Assembly: GCF_020509005.1 (NCBI RefSeq)
Contig: NC_063017.1
Span: forward strand, 1,178,001-1,242,000
DNA length: 64,000 nucleotides
Reading direction: 5' to 3'
Origin: Fulvia fulva
Lineage: Eukaryota > Ascomycota > Dothideomycetes > Mycosphaerellales > Mycosphaerellaceae
How positions within the stretch are numbered: position 1 is the first letter of the stretch; the number at the start of each line of letters is the position of its first letter. Below, piece after piece: positions 33,184 through 43,856 of this stretch. The notes beneath the pieces were generated by a model. That model made no database searches and was not told the origin of the DNA. It worked only from the letters and a program-made list of their open reading frames with translations. The position numbers were made by a program, and so were the translations under genes.

Positions 33184-35576
33184 ATGCCTCTGGAGTCAAG
33201 TGAGGGCATTCCAATCACTCCTTCCCAAAGCCGGAAGCGAGCGCCAGAGGGAGACATGCAGCGGTGCTCCAAAAGCAAAAGGGCCCGTTATGTTGCTGTT
33301 GCGTGGTGAGGGGCGGCACTGCGCGAGATGTCATCACCCACCAACATCCTAATCATTGCCCAGCGACTCCTGTAAACGACGTAAAATCCGTTGTAGTGGA
33401 CTCCTATCTTGCACCAGCTGCGACGAGCTCGGGGTAGCGTGTTTCTACCACACAGACAATCGCGAACGGCCAAAGGACTTACAGTATGTGCAACCTCGAT
33501 GTCGCAGCGCAGAGAGCTGACCCATGAGCCCAGACTATTCGAAGGCATCAGCGCGGAGATGCAAACCATCAGCAGCAAATTAGATAAGCTCACACAATAC
33601 ATGTCAGCATTCCAACATGAACAACGCGATTTACGGACCATCGACGAAGAGAATGACCAGGAATCTGAACGCATAGGCGTAAGCCGAAAGCGTTCCCGTT
33701 CGTCTGGAGTTTTGGACCAACCACAGTCTCTCTGTCCAGGGTTTCGCGGTCCCACGAGCTCCTCGTTCATCTTTGAAGTCGCAAACGACAGGCTCAATAA
33801 AATGGGGTTGCGCGCGGAACCAAATGATCATGGAGCAGAGGCGAGCCGAGGAAGGCCATTGCCAGTGTACCCAAATCGACAACCACGATGCGCCAAGCCA
33901 TATTCGCGAGACTGGGGGAGCGATACACTTGAGCAACTCGGTGAAGAAACGGTCGTAAGACTATGCGAAGATTATGACGCCAGCATAAATGTCCTGTATC
34001 CCGTCCTGGATATGCCACGGATCTTGCAGCGAGCGCGTCTTGTCTTTGCCCAGGCGGGATCTAGCAGCGACTTAGGAATGGAGGTGGGCGGCTCGTCGAA
34101 CACCACCACAGACGAATCGAAGTTCGAGATTAATATATTCAAGCTGATGTGCGCTGCGTCCCTGGCTTTTCGAGGCCAGGCCGATCACGCCATGGCCCAA
34201 GTGTTGTACGATGATGTTGATGCAGAAACCCCTGTGTGGGATGCTATGGGGATCAGAGGGCTACAGTATCTTACATTGGTGGTGAGTACGAAGTCTCCTA
34301 TGCACACTCATGTTGCTGAACCGGTGTCAGATCATCTACCACGTTCAGATGGGACAAGACGTGCGAGCTTCCAGAATTATCGGCGTAGCAGGGCGACTCT
34401 GCCTGGAGATGGGCCTGAACCGGCGTGAAGTGCTTGAACGAACATATCTTGAGCAACACGCGAGAGACCTTGCAGTGAGGATATTTTGGTCCATCTATCT
34501 GCTAGACATGAGAGCGAGCTGCGGGACCGGGATACCTTTCGTGATACAGGACGTTGATATTGATTCAACGTTACCTGAACCAGTAAGCGTTTCTCACCAT
34601 CTTGCTGATAATACTGACGAATCCGAAATAGGAGCCTACTACCCACATCTTCCTCAAGACGATGATAAGCTTCGCTCGCCTGTCCAGAAAAGTCTGGAGG
34701 GTCGAGAACTCATTCACAAGTCTCGAGAGCAAGCAGACCGTTGACAACATAGAGCTGCTGGACTTTCAGGCACTCCAGTGGCTGAAAAGGTTGCCCGAGA
34801 GCCTGAAATATGACCCCAACGAGCCGAATGTGCTCAGTACCAGTAGACGGGAACCGCTGTTTGCCCGCGTCGTTGCGCACGCCCGGGTTAACCAACTTCG
34901 CAGCCTAATTTACCGTCGAGTGCTCTACTCGAGCTCGAGCATCTCACAGCACATGCTGTACGCGCAGACAGTGGTAGACATCGCAAAGAGCACTGTCGCT
35001 CTGTTCACGGGGTTGAACCGGCCAGGAGGGATATATCACGCTCATCCCGTAATCTTCAGCCACTTTGTCATCTCGGCATTGGGAGTTTTGCTGCTGGCCA
35101 TTGCTAATGCTCCGGAGCATTTCTCTGGACAATGTTGCACTGAGTACTACACTGCTCTTGATCTGTTAAAGCAATCAGCTATGCAATCGGAAGTCGTGTC
35201 TCGCCTGTGGAAGACAGTGGAGAGGCTGGAAGGGCTTGGGCCAGTACTGGGTATCATGCCGCCGCCTGAAGCGCATCGGCCTCCACAGGGAATGCTGCTT
35301 GATACTCGACCACAGCCCAAATCACCAGCAGGAGGCGTCATGGATGATGGCAACTTAGCGGCGCCGCAGACCCAGCCATCTGACTACCGAGACGATCTTG
35401 CCAGTCTTTTTGGATTTCCACTGGACGCTGTAGACTATGGTCTTTTCCTGTCGCAGGATACAGATGCTGCTGGCGGTGGAAACGAGGCACAGCTCGACGG
35501 CGGATATGATGATCTCGCCTTCGACGGCGTGGGAGGAACTGCTTCATATTCATACCTTAACTCAGCCGCTCCATGA
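33184..35576 (+). CDS. Zn2Cys6 transcription factor with fungal-specific TF domain, candidate cluster regulator
   Basis: I join five exons: 33184-33305, 33364-33483, 33534-34281, 34331-34582 and 34632-35576. Introns are 49-58 nt, each with GT, a CTAAT/CTGAC-like branch site and AG. The product has 728 residues. The binuclear cluster spans the first intron: VACDSCKRRKIRC, then SC..C.....C in exon 2 (about residues 41-70). A short coiled coil follows (MQTISSKLDKLTQYM). The middle homology (Fungal_trans) region carries QDVRASRIIGVAGRLCLEMGL and ARDLAVRIFWSIYLLDM. The C-terminus is acidic and proline-rich, as in activation domains. It sits directly downstream of homogentisate dioxygenase in the same direction, and CGG palindromes lie in two cluster promoters, so control of this pathway is likely but inferred. 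Confidence 0.88.
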
Positions 35577-36706
35577 ACGGAAGATCTCTCCCACGCTCTT
35601 CATGTCGTTGCAACAATCCAACATTGGACCATGGGTCTAAGCTTCACATACCCCTTCCTACATTTCTCCCTCGAACCATGGCTCGCAAGCTTCACACACC
35701 CCTTCCCACATCCCTCCCTCGACAACAGCCTCTGGCACAATGGCCTAGCGGTATCATTCCCGACCAACATCAGGAACATGCCGTTGATCTCCACATACAG
35801 CGCCATGACCATTCAAGCATGCCGGAAATACTTGCGGGTCGAAACATGCGCTGATGTGGTGGCCATTGTGCCAGTGGTTGTGGTTGTTGTTCTTTTTTCA
35901 CCGTTAGTACCCGTTAGAGACTTTTGCTCTTGGCCGGGATACAGCCTTGTCGGTAGCGATGACAACATTTTTGCCATCGCTGACCCTTTTGCCTGTCAGT
36001 CCTCCTTCGTCACTACAACCCAACCCACTGTCTCTCCTCTCGTCCTCCCCGATGCGCTGCCATATACTTCTCCAGCCCACCGCCCTCGACAATCATCTCC
36101 GGCACAATGGCTCAGCGGTATAATCATCCATCAACGTGATCTGCCATCCAGTCCATCGGCGCTTAGACTCTATCTTCCACGCTACAATTTGGTGTCGTGA
36201 GTACGCAGAACCATGCGCCGATGCTCTTGTGACGGCGGTGATTGTTCTTTTGCCGGTCGATTTTCTTAGTCCCTCGAACGGGATGGGCGTACCAACCATG
36301 CTACGTTGAGATGCGTCTCGAAGGCAGGCCGCATTCTTGTAGCCCCAACCTGGCCTACAGTGCCAAAGCCATCATACCTTTCGTCGAGCGATAGGCGAAT
36401 TCGCCTGCTTGTCATGACAGTCGACCGAATCTCAAAGCCGAACTGCAATCGGATGGATCTCGAAGGTAGGTCGCCTTTTTGAAGACCGAGCCTGGACCCA
36501 GTGCCAAAGCCATCGTATCTTCCATCGAGCGATGGGCAAAAGTCCCCAGCAAGCACAAAGCAGGAAGACAGAAGTACACAGGTCCAGAAGCTAGACTACA
36601 TCATCTATCAAACACCATAGCCATACAATCCGAGCCACTGATCGCACTCTGCCCTCTTCATAACATGCCTCATGCATCGTATCAATCCATAGCACGACGC
36701 GCCTCC
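35577..36706. repeat. intergenic region with imperfect direct repeats; no gene seen
   Basis: Two adjacent 47/48-bp copies lie at 35628-35674 and 35675-35722, both running from ACCATGG through AAGCTTCACA to CCCTCGA. A related stretch at 35716-35758 recurs at 36083-36126 (CCCTCGACAA...GGCACAATGG). A longer pair, about 85-95 bp, lies at 36311-36400 and 36452-36535 (TCTCGAAGG, AGTGCCAAAGCCATC, TCGAGCGAT). Differences are rich in transitions. Open frames here have no recognisable domain. Confidence 0.65.
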
Positions 36707-38925
36707 TCAAAGCTCTCTCAAAACAGCCTGCCCAGCCTGGCCAACGAGGCCAGCGTACGTGGACCAAAGTACACCCTTCAGAATGCTCTCACCCTCACCC
36801 TCTACCCACTGTCCAGCCTTGATCAGCTTCTCCTTCCAGAAAGCCTTCTCGTGCTCCTCCAGCTCGTGCCAGTGCTTCGCGTGCACGTCCTTCTCCAAGT
36901 ACTTGTCCTTCTCTGGGTGCACGTGGACCTCCAGACCGTCGCCCTCCGGCACGTCGCGGATAACAACAGCAGTGGCTTGCGCGTCCTCGGGCGATGCGTG
37001 ATGCTCAGCAATGGCTGAGCGAAGATTGGGGGCTGTCGAGGCGGCAGGGACATCGGGCGTGATTTTGGAGTAGCCTGCGCGGTTGTAGGCGGCGCCTGCA
37101 GGCATGTCGAGGAAGTCCTTGACGCCTTGTGGGAGGAAGCTGAAGGGTCCGACGTCAGTCTCAACGAAGCCTGAGCTGAAGGCTGTGAGGAGGAATGCAG
37201 TGACTAGTACAACGACCTGAAGTAGAATTGTTAGCCGAGAACGCACGCCAGTAGCTTAGACGCTTCAAGATTTGGCGAAGCACGAAGCGCTTCGTAAGGC
37301 GCTCCCTCGAAATTTTATCGACTTACCGAGATAACGAGGATGTATGCTCCTGTCCAGAAGTACCGATCGTTGGGGTGACTCAGAACGTATCGCGAGTCGC
37401 CTTTCTTGGGCTCGAGAGGTTGCAGCGGAAAGGTGTCGATTACAACCGTATTGCCGATGCTAGTAGAGGCTAGGCGGACGTACTGTGGTCCAGGATGCTC
37501 TCTCTTGATTGGCTGACCGTCACTTCCTGTCGTAGGCTGGTCATGTGCGCGTGTAGGTGAATGGAATAGCGCCCAGACCACCTTGGTAATCACCTGCTTA
37601 TGAACATCACGCAGGGTGAGGAAGCCTCGAATGGACGAGAAGGTTTCTGTGGCAGCCTGATAGTCGACAGTATAGACCTCGATACTGTTATCCTGGCCTG
37701 CTACGGCAATGATGAACTGCTGGTTGCCATTCTGGTCAGCGTCCAGCGCACAGACGTCCAGGCTGTTAGCCTGCTTGATGCGTGATGGTAGCTTCTTCTC
37801 GCCCATATGAAGGGCTGGGCCAGTGGGGTACCTATAAAAGAGAACACATTAGTTGTTGTCTGGAGAGGCACGACCGCACCTCAGAGTGCAGCGATTGCTT
37901 GGAGATGGCGCGTCGTGCATTGCACCATCCCTCGCGCCTGGGCAGCGTCTGAGGTACTGGTGGGGCTACGGCGCTCTCAAAACAACTCACAGGTGAAATA
38001 TCCGCAACTCTGCACCACTCTTGCCAGGCTTGTTCACAACGGTAACCAGATTCTGCGAATTCAGGAATCTCAGACACCTAAACTTCGAACGACTGCCAGC
38101 CTTCTGAAAGTTATCCCCATGCGGCATCTGGTGTACACGACGCGGTCCATTAGGCCGCTTCTCCACCTTCTTCTTGTCAAAGTCGTATTTGAACGTCTGC
38201 TCGTAGAGGTCGTAGTTATCGCAGTATGCAATGCTAAACTCGTCTTCGTCTGTGTTGGCAATGTCCAAATCTGCAGCCTCTTGCTTGTCCGGAAGGTCGA
38301 TTCGGGTGAGAATGTCTGGCTGGCGTGGGATGCTGACGGTGGCATCGAAAACGACGACTTCGTTCTGCTTGCCTAAGGAGGATGCGATGGCGCCTATCCG
38401 GCGGCTTGGACGGTCGTTCTGGCGTGGGGATGCGGCGGGCGAGAGGCGTGTCAAGCGCTGGTATTTCTCCTGGCGAGGCCCCTTGGCCGATTTGAAGATC
38501 GAGCCCTTGCCGAGCTTCTGGAGGGTGGCTTTTTCATCGCCGCTGGATGAGTCGGTCTTCTGGCGCTTTCGAGGTGGGTAGGTGATCTCTATAGCCCGGA
38601 AATGCTCATTGGTGCCCTGGTCTTGCTCGTTTTGCGGGGAGTTGATGCCCACATAGGTGATGAGGCCATTCTTAGTTGCCAAACTCGCTATCGATTGTGG
38701 TGAGTCTTCTTCTCGTGACAGGTCGATTTCGGCCGCGGTTTCAATACATGCGCGATTATCGACATCTAGAAGAGTTATTTGGTTGGGAATGCCCGTTTTG
38801 CTCTCTCCACCGCCACCTGCGACAAGTAGGTATCCGCGGTTGTAGGGGTCGAATTCGGCGCTGTAGATAGGGTAGGGTAGGGTGTGCTTCGCGTAGGACA
38901 CGTTGGAGTTCATCATGGGCGGCAT
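36707..38925 (-). CDS. SEC12: SEC12-type guanine nucleotide exchange factor for Sar1
   Basis: An ER membrane protein that loads GTP on Sar1 to start COPII vesicle budding. Three exons on the minus strand, 38925-37991, 37831-37327 and 37216-36707, are joined by introns of 159 and 110 nt with consensus ends, giving 649 residues. The N-terminal half is the cytosolic beta-propeller, starting SYAKHTLPYPIYSAEFDPY and holding the potassium-loop signature GGGGESKTGIPN (about 38-49). A nuclear-localisation-like RKRQK stretch lies near 117. The single transmembrane segment spans the second splice site (YFWTGAYILVIS joined to VVVLVTAFLLTAF, about 470-493). A lumenal tail of about 155 residues follows. 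Divergent from FCF2. Confidence 0.9.
37282..37295. repeat. 14-bp perfect palindrome in SEC12 intron 2
   Basis: ACGAAGCGCTTCGT is perfectly self-complementary and lies 70 bp from the acceptor side of the intron. Function unknown. Confidence 0.5.
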
Positions 38926-39384
38926 TTCGGCGGCGTAGAATCGCGTGTTGCGAGCGAAGCAAGGGACGCGCTCTTTAAGAAGTGGTGTGGCAGACAGGTG
39001 TCAATAGAGGAAGTTGGCAGTTGTTATCAAGACTGACAAGAACGGAAGCAGCCACCTACACACGCGTTATGCTAGCTGGCAAGAGCGATCAGCAGTTGGG
39101 GCAGTAGCGATCATGTGGAAGCATGAAGCATGCACGACGCGCCTGTTCCACGATTCGGTAGCGTGTCTGTGCTACCAAGCCACGAATCTCAAGGTCCTCC
39201 TCTGTCGGGAGCATCGAGCGTTCAGCGTTGTTCGGACCTCGAGGTCGTCGTTCACAGACCCTTGCAGAAACACGGGCTCCAGTCCGCGCCGCCGGGTAAA
39301 TCTTGGCTTGAAGCTACAGCATTTTCTCGTGAACCTCCTCCAAACTCCTCCCTCTTCCTCACCTACATACCCATGTAGCACAAA
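38926..39384. promoter_or_regulatory. divergent promoter region, SEC12 and FCF2
   Basis: 459 bp separate the two start codons, with no other gene. No defined element recognised. Confidence 0.5.
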
Positions 39385-40309
39385 ATGGCGGCCTCATCTG
39401 TGGACTCGTTCCACACTGCTCAGGATACGGTCGATGATGATCTGACCGACGAGCAGATCGAAGAGCTTCTCGCTCGCGCCACAGAACGCTTGAAGGAAAA
39501 AGCGAAGCAACAGCAGCTAACCAAGAAGGTCGAAGGACAGCACTTGACATTCCCGAAACTGGACGTAGGACCCCTCGAGAAGCCCTATGTCGAGACCAAG
39601 GGCCATGTCGCCAAGGTAGACTCTGCGCGGTTGTTGGAAGACAAGCATCGCAAGCAGGCAAACGGCATCAGGAAGGCTGAAGACCCGGTCACTGCGAAGA
39701 AGCTCGCTGCAGAGGTACGTTAAGATCAATTCTCCGTGCACACACCCAATGATGAAAATTATCCCAAACCATAATCTTGAGCGGATTCCGGGCGCCGTTT
39801 TGGTTGCCTTTCTGCACAACTTGAGAGCTTTTATTCATAGTTACTCTGAGACACCACATACGAAGCACACTTGTTACTGGAGATCGACCTGGAGCCTCTA
39901 CTGACTTGTTGTACAGAAGAAAAAAGCTACTGCCGGCGACAAATGGTTCGACCTGCCCAAGACCGATCTCACGCCAGAACTCAAGCGCGACTTGCAGCTC
40001 CTCAAGATGCGTGGTGTGCTTGATCCCCACCGCCACTACAAGAAAGAGAACGGCAAGATGCAGGCACCCGAGTACAGCCAAGTTGGAACTATCGTCGAGG
40101 GTCCCACAGAATACTTCACCGGCCGCATCGAGAACAAGAAGCGCAAGCGGACGTTTGTCGAGGAAGTGCTGGCTGGCGAGCAGGAGACCCATCGCTTCAA
40201 GAGGAAGTATGGCGAATATCAGAACAAGACCACGTCGGGCAAGAAGGCGTTCTACAAGGACCTCAAGGCGAAGAGGAAGGGTGGGGTCAAGAAGGGTTCT
40301 GCTGGTTGA
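39385..40309 (+). CDS. FCF2: Fcf2-like pre-rRNA processing protein
   Basis: A nucleolar protein of the small-subunit processome, needed in yeast for early pre-rRNA cleavages leading to 18S rRNA. Two exons, 39385-39714 and 39917-40309, are joined across a 202-nt intron (GTACGT, CTGAC, CAG), giving 240 residues. The N-terminal third is acidic, then helical and lysine-rich. The Fcf2 domain is unmistakable: GDKWFDLPKTDLTPELKRDL, LLKMRGVLDPHRHYKKE, EYSQVGTIVEGPTEYF and RKRTFVEEVLAGE (about 115-205). The C-terminus is highly basic (KAKRKGGVKKG). Its stop lies 71 bp from the stop of the convergent nucleoside phosphorylase gene. Confidence 0.95.
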
Positions 40310-40380
40310 AGCAAGCCTATCTACGGACGCCATCCATGCACCGTATCGCTATGCTGTCATGGATGATGGTCTGGCGAATA

Positions 40381-41532
40381 CTACAACTCGGACACGACCC
40401 GCAACACCAGGCCCTGCATATCTTTCGCCGCAAGCCGACCAGCCTCGAGGACTTCCTCATGATGCGCCGCACCCTGGCCGAGATATCTGGCGAGCTCCTG
40501 CATCGACATGCCTTGCAGCTCTGGATTATCTGCTCGCACTGTCGGCTCTAGCACCGACTTGTTCGTCACCAAGCTGAAGGCCAACACTCGCATGCCAGAA
40601 TGTCTTGCCACCACAATCTCCGGCACTGTCGACATCCCAACCACATCTGCACCGAGATTGCGGAGCATTCGACACTCTGCCCTGGTCTCATAAGTTGGAC
40701 CCGCAACGAAGGCATATACACCTTCATGCATCCTCCGCTGGCTAGGATGCTGCTGTCTCAGGTCTTTCCAGGACTTGTGCGCTAGTTGCCGCAGCGAGAT
40801 GTCGTAGGCATCACTCAGCGGCGGGAACCTGGTTCCAAAGTCCTCCTCGTTGGGGCCTCGAAGTGGGTGAAAGCCCACTAGGCCAGCCAGGTTAAGGTGG
40901 TCATTCAGACACACAATGTCACCAACGGTGTACTCCTGATTCAGACCTCCAGCGGCGTTCGTCATGATGATAGTCTCCACACCCAAAACTTTACAAACCC
41001 TCGTGGCGAAAGTCGCGGCTTCCATACTGTGACCCTCGTAGAAGTGGGCACGGCCTACGAGGAGGAGGACGGGCACTTTGTTGGGTCCAATGGTGCCGAA
41101 TATGAGCTTGCCTTCGTGGCCGGCCACTAGAATAGAAAATCAGTATCTAGCTCAAACAATGAGCAGTCTCAATTAGAACATAATGAACGTACCTGTACTC
41201 AATGGAAAATTCGGCACATCCTTATAAGCCCATTCCTCTGTTTCTTCGTTGACGGTTTGTGCGAGACCTCCAAGACCGCTGCCGCAGACTATGGCCACTC
41301 GTGGTTTTGCGAGGTGTTCTGGGAGTTTGAGGCGGAGGAACTCGACGGTTTCGATTGCCTGTGATGTGTCAGATACTGCTGAAGGTTGTGTTGATCCAGG
41401 AGCCTGTGGGAGAATGGTAGTACATACCCTCGCGAAAACTGAAGACTGCATCTCGTCGTGGGCGTCGCCGAAAGTGTGTTTGAGGTGAGAGAAGGAGTGG
41501 TAGAGGGATGCTATGTGGTGGAGGACTTCCAT
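40381..41532 (-). CDS. PNP1: purine nucleoside phosphorylase
   Basis: Cleaves inosine and guanosine with phosphate to the base plus ribose-1-phosphate, in purine salvage. Three exons on the minus strand, 41532-41428, 41358-41193 and 41126-40381, with introns of 69 and 66 nt, give 338 residues. Motifs of the trimeric PNP family: VCGSGLGGL (phosphate loop, about 60), GRAHFYEGHSM, MTNAAGGLN, then AFVAGPTYETRAECRMLRNL with the base-binding Glu, GMSTVPEIVVARH and VTNKS with the base-binding Asn. The length is slightly above the usual 290-310, owing to an N-terminal extension and an insert near residues 200-220. Convergent with FCF2 and divergent from the WDR70-like gene. Confidence 0.94.
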
Positions 41533-42089
41533 CGATGGAAGTGATGTAGTAAAGTGGAGTGAGCGTGCCTACCTAGGCATCTGGCGGCGAAATCTCGTGG
41601 ATTGTGTTTGCCATGTGATGGGAGGATGTGTCAAGCACGGCAGACTGCAGTCACGGAGGTGAAGCTTGTGAGGGAAGGTGGGAAGGTGCTTTGGGGGCGG
41701 GCGGAGATGGCCGATGGGCGATCTTTGACTAGAACACAACTTTGAAGAGGGCGGGAATGTGTGTCTCTTGTGAAAGCTATCTGGCCATGCAGACTAGAAC
41801 TTCGTCGTATAGTCTTTCCGAAGAGTGAAGTCGTTGAACAATCCACGTAAGTCCTTGGTGTCGTGAAACAACTGCGTTCGAATGAAGCTCGCCGCCCATC
41901 TGCAAGGCACAAAATTCCACTTGAGCTTCAGAGCTCCTCCCTACACCACCAACAACTTGACCGTTCTCAAACTCGAGAAGCATTCCCTGTAGGCACTGAG
42001 CTCGTAAGTGCCATCTCTCCTTGCACGCTCAGCTTTCGTCTTTGGCACACATCTACTGCTATCTAGCTCGAGCGCAGATTCTGTGAAGG
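41533..42089. promoter_or_regulatory. divergent promoter region, phosphorylase and WDR70-like gene
   Basis: 557 bp lie between the two start codons. No additional gene; small open frames have no domain. Confidence 0.5.
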
Positions 42090-43856
42090 ATGGCCGACCA
42101 CGAGGAAGACGTCGAGATTGAGCAGGACGATGAGCTGCAAAAGTTCTTAGGCACCGCGAGCTTTGGGAAGCAGTCGCGAGAGGCCAATATACAGAGACAG
42201 ATTGATCAGAGCAAGCGATCTGCCGCGAGAAGTGAGCCAGCACCTGCGAATGGTGGTGCGCAAGATGACGATGAAGAGAAGGGCTCCAGCACAGACGACG
42301 ATTCGGACGACGACGACGATGATGATTCGGACGATGAGGACGAGTTCCCAGTATCGCATGAAATGATCTTAAAGACACACGAGCGAGCCATATCAGCCGC
42401 GACACTGGATCCTTCTGGCGCACGACTGATCACTGGCTCTATGGACTGCACACTCAAGTTCCACGACTTCTCATCCATGACACCTACCACAATACGAGCT
42501 TTCAAATCCGTCGATCCAAACGAGTCGAAGAGCTCCGCCAATGTCGAGAGCCATCCGGTACATCAGGTCATCTTCAATCCGCTGTCTGCCAGTCATGTCT
42601 TGGTTGCGACTGCCCATCCACAAGCGAAGATCATGTCAAGAGATGGAGAGATCTTGACAACGTTTGTCAAGGGTGATATGTATCTGCGGGACATGCACAA
42701 TACCAAGGGTCACATCTCAGAGGTCACGACTGCGGCATGGCACCCTACCGATCGGACCCTGTGCGTGACAGCAGGTACCGACAGCACACTGCGGATATGG
42801 GATGTGAACAACCCGAGGTCACAAAAGGAGGTCATTGTGCACAAGTCGAGAGCTGCTGGCTCAGCAGGAAGGACGAGGATGTCGGCCGTGGTGTGGGGAT
42901 CACCTATGCAGCGAGGTAACAATGTCCTTGTGGGTGCTGCGTACGACGGAAGTCTGGTCATGTGGAGTGGTGAAGGGCCATACAGCAGACCTGCTGCAGA
43001 AATCAGAGACGCTCATACACGAGACACGTGGACCAGCGGCCTCGATATCAGTGCAGATGGCAGGCTGGTCATCACGCGAGGAGGAGATGACACCATTAAG
43101 CTGTGGGATACTCGCAAGTTCAAGACACCAGTCACGACAGTCGCACATCCGTCCACCTCCTCGCAATACTCAACAACCAACATCCAATTCTCCCCCAACT
43201 CCGCCAACATCATCACCGGCTCCGAGACAGGCCACCTCCACATCCTCAACCCAGCTACCCTCCGCCCCGAACTCATCACACCAGTAACCCCCGGCTCCCC
43301 CCTCATCACCGTCAACTGGCACCCCAAGCTCAACCAAATCATCACCGGCTCCGCCAACGCCTCAATCCACATCCTCTACAACCCCACCACCTCCCACAAC
43401 GGCGCCAAAACCGTCATGTCCCGCGCCCCCAAACGCCGCCACATCGACGACGACCCCAACTTCACTACCGACATGGCCCACGGCATCTCCGGTGACGCCA
43501 TCATCACCCCCGGCGGCTCCGTCCCCAACACTGCCTCGTTCGCCTCCCGCCATCCTACCGTTGGTCTGACAGCTTCTGGCCGCAGCAGGGATTTGAGAAG
43601 GCCCCATGTACCGCAGGTCACGCCGTTTGCAAAGGGGAATCCGGACGAGAAGTATGTCAAGGAGAATATTGCGCTGAGTAGTCTGAGGGATGAGGATCCG
43701 AGGGAGGCGCTGTTGAGGTATGCGGATAAGGCGGAGAAGGATCCGATGTTCACGAATGCGTGGAAGACGACGCAGCCGAAGACGATTTATAGGGAGGTTA
43801 GTGATGATGAGGATGATGGAGAGGAGGGTGGGGCGAGGAAGAAGCAGAAGCAGTAG
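42090..43856 (+). CDS. WD40-repeat protein of the WDR70 (gastrulation-defective 1 homologue) family
   Basis: An intronless 588-residue protein. The N-terminal 90 residues are acidic, with a run of Ser/Asp between about 60 and 90. The propeller begins with LKTHERAISAATLDPSGARLITGSMD and has at least five clear repeats, including GHISEVTTAAWHPTD, LRIWDV, IKLWDTRKFKTPV and ITVNWHPKLNQIITGSANASIHI. The C-terminus carries RAPKRRHIDDD, TPFAKGNP and a final KKQKQ, likely nuclear targeting. WDR70 proteins work in chromatin and DNA-damage response (with CRL4 and histone H2B ubiquitylation in fission yeast and humans); the role here is by homology. Codon third positions are almost all C from about 43150 to 43560, then switch to G-rich. 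Confidence 0.85.
   Translation: MADHEEDVEIEQDDELQKFLGTASFGKQSREANIQRQIDQSKRSAARSEPAPANGGAQDDDEEKGSSTDDDSDDDDDDDSDDEDEFPVSHEMILKTHERAISAATLDPSGARLITGSMDCTLKFHDFSSMTPTTIRAFKSVDPNESKSSANVESHPVHQVIFNPLSASHVLVATAHPQAKIMSRDGEILTTFVKGDMYLRDMHNTKGHISEVTTAAWHPTDRTLCVTAGTDSTLRIWDVNNPRSQKEVIVHKSRAAGSAGRTRMSAVVWGSPMQRGNNVLVGAAYDGSLVMWSGEGPYSRPAAEIRDAHTRDTWTSGLDISADGRLVITRGGDDTIKLWDTRKFKTPVTTVAHPSTSSQYSTTNIQFSPNSANIITGSETGHLHILNPATLRPELITPVTPGSPLITVNWHPKLNQIITGSANASIHILYNPTTSHNGAKTVMSRAPKRRHIDDDPNFTTDMAHGISGDAIITPGGSVPNTASFASRHPTVGLTASGRSRDLRRPHVPQVTPFAKGNPDEKYVKENIALSSLRDEDPREALLRYADKAEKDPMFTNAWKTTQPKTIYREVSDDEDDGEEGGARKKQKQ

Noticed and set aside
35631..37018. Plus-strand frames of 180-190 codons between the regulator and SEC12
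   Set aside because: The first is in repeat-bearing intergenic DNA; the second is antisense to the SEC12 C-terminal exon.
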